Source of the DNA: Sternotherus odoratus
Lineage: Eukaryota; Chordata; Testudines; Kinosternidae
Reading direction: 5' to 3'
Length of the DNA: 64,000 nt
Assembly: GCA_032164245.1 (NCBI GenBank)
Contig: JAVMKO010000001.1
Span: forward strand, 163,919,434 to 163,983,433
In this document: positions 58,680-64,000 of the stretch, piece by piece
Numbering within the stretch: position 1 is the stretch's first letter
Layout: every line of letters starts with the position of its first letter
Made by a program: the position numbers and the translations under genes
Notes under the pieces: model-generated
What the model was told of the DNA's origin: nothing
What the model saw: only the letters and a program-made list of their open reading frames with translations
Database searches by the model: none

Positions 58680-59510
58680 GATTCACAAACTTTGCACTAG
58701 TTTATTTGCATTTTATATTTAGTCCTTAGCATTTCATACAGTTATTCATTTAGCAACTAAAACTCTTTCTCCATCGATTAGTGTGTTGAATTGGGGGGGT
58801 GTAAATAGGCTTTAAACATTTAATTACGGTTTGTGTTGAGCATGGCATTTTATAAGCGCAGCAGTTCATCATGTTGCTGGAACAAGTACAATAGAGCATC
58901 TTTAAAATTATTCACAAATAATAGATCAGCTGCAGCCATACTTTTTTAGCAGCATTAATAAAATCTCTCAAGCATGCATCGCGCCAGTGGCCAGGCGGAT
59001 TCTCAGGAGGTCTTTCATCCAGGATGCACATCGTCGTTACGAAATTCCTCAATGCCTTTTTGCTGTCTCCCTAATGACCAGTTAAATGGGCTCCCATGAG
59101 AATGCCTGAGTCAGAGCCAACTTGAAAACTGCTGAGGAAACATCCTCTCTTACTGGAAATGATTTCCATCAAACTGCCATGTACCATATTTAGCCTAACG
59201 GCTCAGTAATGCTAAACAGAGGAAACTAAGTTCACTGCACTGGAGACAGCTCTGTGTGAAAAGAGATTGCCTTTGTCTTCCCATAGTTGCCTAGGGCACA
59301 CAGTCCATGAGCTCTGTAGTGCTAAGAAACAAATTCCTCTGGTGAGCCGCTGCCATCAAGACCATTTAAACTGTGCAGACAGTGTTTTTAAAATGGCAAC
59401 CGCCCTGGTGATGTCTCATTTGAGCTGCAAATGAGACACTGTACACATTTTCAATTACCTAATTGCAAAAGAACTAGGCTAGCCATCCAGTGTATAGGAA
59501 CTATGTTTGT
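58680..59510. other. Repeat-free stretch, possible conserved non-coding element
   Basis: About 830 bp with no repeat, low-complexity run or coding frame I can recognise. It carries homeodomain-like cores ('taattacgg', 'caattacctaattg') and an inverted pair of E boxes, 'gtctcatttg' and 'caaatgagac' (59413-59422, 59428-59437). The mixed, non-repetitive composition suits an enhancer under selection, but this cannot be shown without alignment. Confidence 0.3.
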
Positions 59511-59525
59511 AAACACTGCAAGACT

Positions 59526-59577
59526 CCGACAAAGTGGGTATTAGCCCACGAAAGCTTATGCTTCAATACTTTAGTTA
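59526..59577 (+). mobile_element. Penelope-like 3' tail, split by the Harbinger insertion
   Basis: 'tccgacaaagtgggtattag', 'cccacgaaagcttatgcttc' and 'aatactttagtta' match the tail at 22818-22873 and 17265-17310. The match stops exactly at TTA, where the Harbinger terminus GGGCATGTC starts. In intact tails the next bases are 'gtctttaaggtgcc'. Confidence 0.85.
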
Positions 59578-59998
59578 GGGCATGTCTTCACTACCACTTT
59601 AAATCGATGTTAACGACGTTAGGTCGAAGTAAACATGTACCTGTCTTCACATACATGCCCTTAACGTCGATGTAAAGGGCCTTAAAGATCGATCTTGGCA
59701 CTCCAGCCTAACCAGTGGCATAAGGCTAATCTCGACGTTCCAAGCTCGACCGTGGGCTAGTGAAGACGGAACCCGACATTAATAGCCTCCAGAGGCTGTC
59801 CCACAATGCTCCATTCTGACCGCTCTGGACTGCCTCACTACTGCTCCACTGTGACCGCTCTGCACTGCACTCTGAACTCGCTGCTCTGGCCAGGTAGATA
59901 AGACCCGGGAACATTTGAATGCCATTTCCTGTTTGGTCAGCGTGGCCAGCTCACCTGAACTGATCAGTCGCCATTCAGAGCAATCAGCACTAGCCGCC

Positions 59999-60548
59999 AT
60001 GCAGAGCTCAGCATCACAGGAATCCATGATGAGCTCATCTACCCTGGAAACCAGCCAGAGGAGAAGAGCTCCAGCATGGTCCACTCGTGAGGTGCTGGAT
60101 CTCATCGCTATCTGGGGAGAGGAATCCGTGATGTTGGAACTACGAAACAACAAACGGAATGCCAACACCTACGGAAGAGTCTCCAAGGCCATGCTGGAAA
60201 GGGGCCACAACAGGGACACCACACAGTGCCGCGTGAAAATTAAGGAGCTGCGGCAATCTTTCCAGAAAGCCAAGGAGGCAAACGGGCGATCAGGGGGCGC
60301 GCCACGGACATGCAGGTTCTACAATGAACTAAATGCCATAATGGGGGGTGCCCCCACCACCATCGCGCCGGTGTGCGTGGACTCCACCGATGGGATAATC
60401 GTCAGGGAGGAGACTGATTCCGAGGAGGACGAGCATGAAGAAGAAAATCTCACGGAGCAGCAGGAGCCCAGCGGAGAACCCTTGTACCCAGAGAGCCAGG
60501 AGCTGTTTGTCACCCTGGAGCCAGTACCCTCCCAAGCCTCCCAGGGGG
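59999..60548 (+). CDS. Harbinger Myb/SANT-like DNA-binding protein, exon 1
   Basis: This exon encodes the first 183 residues plus one base of the next codon. Residues about 24-115 form a Myb/SANT-like trihelix domain of the ZSCAN20/29 and MSANTD type. W27 ('APAWSTREV') and W39 ('LIAIWGEES') mark helix 1; 'GHNRDTTQCRVKIKELR' and 'CRFYNELNAIM' complete the fold. An acidic stretch (about 138-150) follows. Such proteins bind element DNA and bring the transposase into the nucleus. I chose the ATG at 59999 because it is the first in frame and has a 'gccgcc' context; the frame is open 28 codons upstream but without an ATG. The exon ends at a consensus donor, G|GTAAGT (60549-60554). Confidence 0.88.
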
Positions 60549-61544
60549 GTAAGTGTTTCTTTTTTAAGGGATTACATGACGCGTGATTTTGTAAAGGAAG
60601 CATTTATTAATGAGTAACTTGCCCTAAGGACTTAGCGTGCTTTCATTGCTGGTCAATTTCTACTCAAAGAGTTTGTCAATATACTCCGGGATTGACCATA
60701 AGTCCTCCGCGGACATTTCAATGAAGCTCTCCAGGAGGTAGCGATGAATCCAGCGCAGCAGATTTCTGGGGAGAGCTGCCTTATCTGGTCCCCCGTGATA
60801 GGACACCAACCCACGCCACGAAAGTAGTAGGTTGTCTGGTATCATTGAGCAGGCTAGCATTGCGGCGTATGGACCAGGACTTTGCATGGACTCAAGGAGC
60901 ATGCGCTCCCTATCTCTCCGAGAAATTCTCAGCAAAGTGATGTCATTCAGGGTTGCCTGTTTGAGATACGGACTGCAATTAGTCGGGAGATAAAGAGTCC
61001 CAGCTGCAAAGTTCTCTTTTCTGCTGAGGACCGACGAACCGAGCACCCCCCCCCCCCACGAACGCTGACCGCCGCCCCCCCCCCCCCCAGCCCGTAGCGT
61101 TAGCTGGCAGGGAATCCGAGCCGTCTGCACGCGGTCTGAAGAGCCCCAAAAAGACCTTAGCCCTTAGCGAGAGATTTTTTGGCATTTGCTTTGCAGTTTG
61201 CGGTTTCAGTGGGAGCCAGCCACGCGGTGGGGGGAAGGGGGCGGGGTTACTCTACAGTATGCAAGCGCCACTTTTAACTTACCATGGCCGGCTGCACGGT
61301 GATTTCAGAAGCCGTCTTGGGCTGAGGCACGCATATGTGTCTGAGATGCTCTGAATTTTCTGAGAGCTTGTCAGTCAGTTTTAGGTGTACAACATGACCT
61401 TGTACAGAAATCATATCAGGCCTCTGAATACTGAGGTTGCAAATGGAATACTACTCCCATTGTGTACAGTCCGAGACTGCCTCCTAACCTTGAATGTATC
61501 TGTCTCATAACTTTCAAACTTTCTTTTCCCACACTTGCCCACAG
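60549..61544 (+). other. Phase-1 intron of the Myb/SANT-like gene
   Basis: The 996-bp intron starts GTAAGT and ends with a pyrimidine-rich tract and 'cttgcccacag'. Removing it joins one base of exon 1 with two of exon 2 to make a GAT codon, and the frame stays open on both sides. C-rich runs occur at about 61047 and 61077. The minus-strand open frame at 60660-61130 resembles the kind of long shadow frame seen elsewhere and has no recognised domain. Confidence 0.8.
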
Positions 61545-62161
61545 ATGAACAACAAGTATCTCACAACCCCCCTGCCTCCTCATCACGCCGTGCACCGCAG
61601 ATAAGAAAGCGTAAAAAGAAAACGCGAACGCGCGATGAGATGTTTACTGAACTCGTGGAGAACTCGCGTGCTGAGGCAGCCCGCCAGACGGACTGGAGGG
61701 AAAGAATGATAGAGGCAAGGGATCGAGAGATTCAGGCAAGGGATCGAGAGATTCAGGCAAGGGATCGAGAGAGAGAGGAAAGGAAGCGAGAGAGAGAGGC
61801 AAGGGATCGAGAGAGAGAGGCAAGGGATCGAGAGAGAGAGGCAAGGGATCGAGAGAGGCAGGAATGGAGAGCCGCTGAACAAAAGAGGGTAGAACGTGAG
61901 GAAAGACGCATGGATGCTTTCCTCCGCATAATGGAGGACCAGAGCGACATGCTGCGATCTCTGGTGGAGCTGCAGCATGACCAAAGACCACCTCTGCAGC
62001 CCCTGTGTAACCACCTCCCCCCCTCCCCAACTCCCATAGCTTCCCCACCCAGACGCGGGTTGAGAACACGGGGGGGCAAGCTCCGTGGGCCGCTCCACTC
62101 TACCCCACAAGCCAGCAGAAGCAGCAGCAGCAGCAGGCTTACATTCTCGGAACACTTTTGA
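61545..62161 (+). CDS. Harbinger Myb/SANT-like protein, exon 2 (coiled coil)
   Basis: The exon completes the split Asp codon and adds 204 residues to a TGA, for an inferred protein of 388 residues. It begins with a Ser/Pro-rich linker and a basic cluster, 'RRAPQIRKRKKKTRTR', a likely nuclear localisation signal. A long charged helix follows, made of heptads of the type ARDRERE, at least six, encoded by 21-bp DNA repeats (61713-61862). Next is 'RRMDAFLRIMEDQSDMLRSL', conserved among such proteins. The C-terminus is Pro/Ser-rich with basic patches. The coiled coil probably mediates dimerisation or contact with the transposase; that is inference. Confidence 0.85.
61713..61862 (+). repeat. 21-bp coding minisatellite in the Myb/SANT-like gene
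   Basis: Copies of 'gaggcaagggatcgagagag' plus one base follow each other, with variants ending in 'att' and one unit rich in 'aaggaagcgag'. The period is seven codons, exactly one heptad, so copy-number change lengthens the helix without shifting the frame. Confidence 0.9.
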
Positions 62162-62292
62162 AAGCTGCTGAGTCTTGCCAACCCCTCCTCTCCACCCCCC
62201 CCCTCCTTTGCCTGCTCCTCCCCACTGCGACTGCCGGTTTCCCTCCAGGATACCAGGACAGTGATCCCCTGTATTTGTATTTCCGAGTAACC

Positions 62293-62298
62293 AATAAA
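62293..62298 (+). terminator. Poly(A) signal of the Myb/SANT-like gene
   Basis: AATAAA, 132 bases after the stop codon, is the first canonical signal on the plus strand. Confidence 0.75.
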
Positions 62299-62324
62299 GG
62301 AACCATGATTTTTCAAACAGTGAT

Positions 62325-62330
62325 TTTATT
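62325..62330 (-). terminator. Poly(A) signal of the transposase gene
   Basis: TTTATT on the plus strand is AATAAA on the minus strand, about 124 bases after the transposase stop. It lies 27 bases from the plus-strand signal, so the two transcripts would end tail to tail or overlap slightly. Confidence 0.7.
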
Positions 62331-62340
62331 TTCTCTGCAA

Positions 62341-62406
62341 GCATGGGGAGGGAGGAGGGAAAGCATGGGGAGGGGGGAGGTAAAGCATGGGGAGGGGGGA
62401 GGGAAA
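62341..62406. repeat. 22-bp minisatellite between the Harbinger genes
   Basis: Three units of the form 'gcatggggaggggggaggga' plus 'aa' lie directly in tandem, in the 3' UTR of the transposase transcript. Confidence 0.9.
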
Positions 62407-62453
62407 GAGGGTTCAAGGGCAGGAGGCTTACAGCACAGCAAGGGAGCAGATTC

Positions 62454-63830
62454 TCAAACGCCATCTCGACCACTCATAAAACTGTCTTTCAAGGCGTCCC
62501 TGAGGCGCAGGGCCTCACGGTGGGCTCTTTTACTTTCCCTGCTGTGTGGCTGCTCATAAGTAGCAGAAAGTAAATTTGCCTCTGCCTCCCAGCCCGCCAT
62601 AAACGTTTCCCCCTTGCTCTCACAGATATTGTGGAGCACAGAGCAAGCAGCAATAACAATGGGGATATTTCTCTCGCGGATGTCTGAGCGTATCAGTAAG
62701 GAACGCCATCTCCCTTTCAAGCGGCCAAATGCACATTCTACGGCCATTCTGCACTTGCTCAGCCTGTAGTTGAACAGCTCCTGACCCCTGTCCAGGGCTC
62801 CTGTGTAGGGCTTCATAAGCCAGGGCATTAGGGGGTAGGCTGGGTCCCCAATGATCACGATCGGCATTTCGACCCCCCCCACGGAAATTTTCTGGTCGGG
62901 GAAGAAAGTGCCTTGCTGCAGCTGTCTAAAAACCCTAGAGTTCCTGAACACTCGAGCGTCATGAAGCTTTCCCGGCCACCCCACGTACAGGTCGGTGAAA
63001 CGTCCCTTGTGGTCAACCACTGCTTGCATGACCATTGAGTAATATCCCTTCCGGTTTCTGTACTCGGCGGCCTCGTGGTCCGGTGCCAGGATAGGGATAT
63101 GAGTCCCATCTATAGCCCCACCACAGTTAGGGAATCCCATGGCGGCAAAGCCATCTATTGTGGCTTGCAGGTTTCCGAGGTTTATAACCCGGTGTAGCAG
63201 CCGCTCGACGATTGCCCTGCTTACTTGCATCACAGCAAAGCCCACTGTAGACCTACCCACCCCAAACTGATTCGCGACTGACCGGTAGCTGTCTGGCGTT
63301 GCAAGCTTCCAGAGGGCTATCGCCACTCGCTTCTCCACTGTAAGGGCCGCTCTCATTTTGGTATTCCTGCGCTGGAGGGCCGGGGACAGCAAGTCACAAA
63401 GTTCCATGAAGGTGCCCTTTCGCATGCGGAAGTTTCTGAGCCACTGGGAGTCATCCCAGACCCGCAGCACTATGCGGTCCCACCAGTCTGTGCTTGTTTC
63501 CCTGGCCCAGAATCGGCGTTCGATGGCATGAGCCTGCCCCATTGCCACCATTTTTGACAGATTGTCAGTCGCCCTACTTGCAAAAACGGCAGTGTCCCTG
63601 TCGTCCCCGCTGTGCACGTCAGTGTCCCTGTCGTCCCCGCTGTGCACGTCAGTGTCCCTGTCGTCCCCGCTGTCCTCGTCCATCTCCTCCTCACTGTCAT
63701 CGGGTTCCAGAAAGCGCGGTTCTCCCCGGATCGCATTCCTCCTCTGCAGACGGTGCAGCAGGAACTCAGCAACCGTGATCGAGGTCCTCACAACAGCCAT
63801 TACTGCAGCCGTGGTGTCAGCGGGCTCCAT
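62454..63830 (-). CDS. PIF/Harbinger DDE transposase (HARBI1/ALP1-like), intact
   Basis: A 458-residue uninterrupted protein of the DDE_Tnp_4 family. The catalytic triad is D241 ('GGAIDGTHIP'), D329 ('VIIGDPAYPL') and E365 ('RMAVECAFGRLKGRW'); the last spacing is the 35 residues typical of the superfamily. Other family marks are 'YRNRKGYYS', 'WPGKLHDARVF' and 'ACSVLHNIC'. A helix-turn-helix precedes the core, about residues 164-212 ('SYRSVANQFGVGRSTV'). The N-terminal 50-85 are acidic and repetitive. The enzyme excises the element at its terminal repeats and inserts it at TWA sites in the nucleus. The ATG at 63830 has a good context (A at -3, G at +4). Host HARBI1 is shorter and has lost transposition activity; this copy keeps its catalytic residues. 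Confidence 0.94.
   Translation of the reverse strand: MEPADTTAAVMAVVRTSITVAEFLLHRLQRRNAIRGEPRFLEPDDSEEEMDEDSGDDRDTDVHSGDDRDTDVHSGDDRDTAVFASRATDNLSKMVAMGQAHAIERRFWARETSTDWWDRIVLRVWDDSQWLRNFRMRKGTFMELCDLLSPALQRRNTKMRAALTVEKRVAIALWKLATPDSYRSVANQFGVGRSTVGFAVMQVSRAIVERLLHRVINLGNLQATIDGFAAMGFPNCGGAIDGTHIPILAPDHEAAEYRNRKGYYSMVMQAVVDHKGRFTDLYVGWPGKLHDARVFRNSRVFRQLQQGTFFPDQKISVGGVEMPIVIIGDPAYPLMPWLMKPYTGALDRGQELFNYRLSKCRMAVECAFGRLKGRWRSLLIRSDIRERNIPIVIAACSVLHNICESKGETFMAGWEAEANLLSATYEQPHSRESKRAHREALRLRDALKDSFMSGRDGV
63591..63680 (-). repeat. 30-bp coding minisatellite in the transposase
   Basis: Three nearly identical copies of a 30-bp unit encode SGDDRDTDVH, SGDDRDTDVH and SGDDRDTAVF (residues 54-83). 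The period is ten codons. The repeat lies in the acidic N-terminal segment, outside the HTH and catalytic domains. Confidence 0.92.
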
Positions 63831-63863
63831 GCTTGCAATGCTATGGCGTTAGTTCGGCGGAGA

Positions 63864-63978
63864 AAGGGCGCGAATTATGGGATGCCTACCCACAGGGCAC
63901 CGCTTGTAATGGGGGTGGGCGGCGCGGAAAAAGGGCGCGAAATTTGGAAATGCCTACCCACAATGCTGCACTCGAAAT
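63864..63978 (-). promoter_or_regulatory. Duplicated segment upstream of the transposase start
   Basis: Two segments with a period of about 66 bp share 'gggcgcgaa' and 'atgcctacccaca'. The first is at about 63867-63895, the second at about 63933-63963. Lying 35-150 bp upstream of the transposase ATG and near the expected right end, they may be promoter elements or subterminal protein-binding repeats. No TATA box is obvious. Confidence 0.4.
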
Positions 63979-64000
63979 GGTGCCTGCTGGGGGATCAGGG

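Larger units (their letters stand above)
59578..64000. mobile_element. Autonomous PIF/Harbinger transposon, right end outside window
   Basis: The left end is GGGCATGTCTTCACTACCAC, preceded by the target TTA (59575-59577). The first 190 bp contain subterminal motifs in both orientations ('cgatgttaacgacgtt', 'ttaacgtcgatgt', 'tctcgacgtt') and an inverted piece, 'ctagtgaagacgga'. The body has the two genes expected of the superfamily in convergent arrangement: a Myb/SANT-like gene and a DDE transposase. The opposite terminal repeat is not reached by 64000, so the element is at least 4.4 kb. Both coding regions lack disabling changes, suggesting recent activity. Confidence 0.92.

Noticed and set aside
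61583..62473. 296-codon open frame on the minus strand opposite exon 2
   Set aside because: It is the mirror of the 21-bp repeat array; its Leu/Ser/Pro repeats arise from the reverse strand of the heptad code. No domain is visible.
63591..63680. CRISPR-like regular repeats
   Set aside because: The repeats are directly adjacent without spacers and encode part of a transposase; the context is vertebrate.

Overview
The window is non-genic, repeat-rich vertebrate DNA, almost certainly from a cryptodiran turtle. The main evidence is a tRNA-derived SINE with an A box, a degenerate B box and a CR1-type tail at 35291-35482, which matches the turtle Pol III/SINE type as I remember it. CR1 LINE remnants, Penelope-like (PLE) fragments and many hAT and PIF/Harbinger elements fit a reptile. 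I see no bacterial, viral or plasmid gene organisation, no CRISPR array and no conventional host gene with confidence. Assignments rest on reading motifs, terminal inverted repeats and target-site duplications (TSDs) by eye; no database search was possible.

Layout. Positions 1-13 kb are mostly unrecognised DNA with two hAT elements (2007-2561, 7432-8267), both with perfect 8-bp TSDs, and two related Harbinger-type MITEs (9307-9608, 11986-12284). From 13 to 23 kb the window is dense: an LTR-like segment on the minus strand, a hAT split by a solo LTR, a DNA element into which a 5'-truncated PLE has inserted, two further PLE pieces, a GC-rich fold-back element and a palindromic PLE insertion with a perfect 14-bp TSD. 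From 23 to 43 kb are a purine-rich tract, a hAT with a CpG-rich 5' end and an embedded CR1 piece, several small DNA transposons, one unidentified possible coding exon (33292-33471), the turtle SINE and a degenerate 15-bp minisatellite. From 43 to 58 kb are fold-back MITEs, four more hATs with perfect TSDs and a CR1 3' end carrying an 83-bp duplication. Positions 58.1-59.5 kb are free of recognised repeats and have enhancer-like motifs.

The only intact protein-coding genes belong to an apparently autonomous PIF/Harbinger transposon that starts at 59578 and runs off the right edge. It carries a two-exon Myb/SANT-like DNA-binding gene on the plus strand (59999-60548 joined to 61545-62161, inferred 388 aa) and a 458-aa DDE transposase on the minus strand (63830-62454). 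The genes converge, and their poly(A) signals lie within about 40 bp of each other. In this superfamily the Myb-like partner and the transposase act together; transposase finds and cuts the terminal repeats, and the Myb-like protein helps nuclear import and DNA recognition. The element sits in an older PLE tail with a TTA target site. A MITE at 9307-9608 shares 17 of 18 terminal bases with it.
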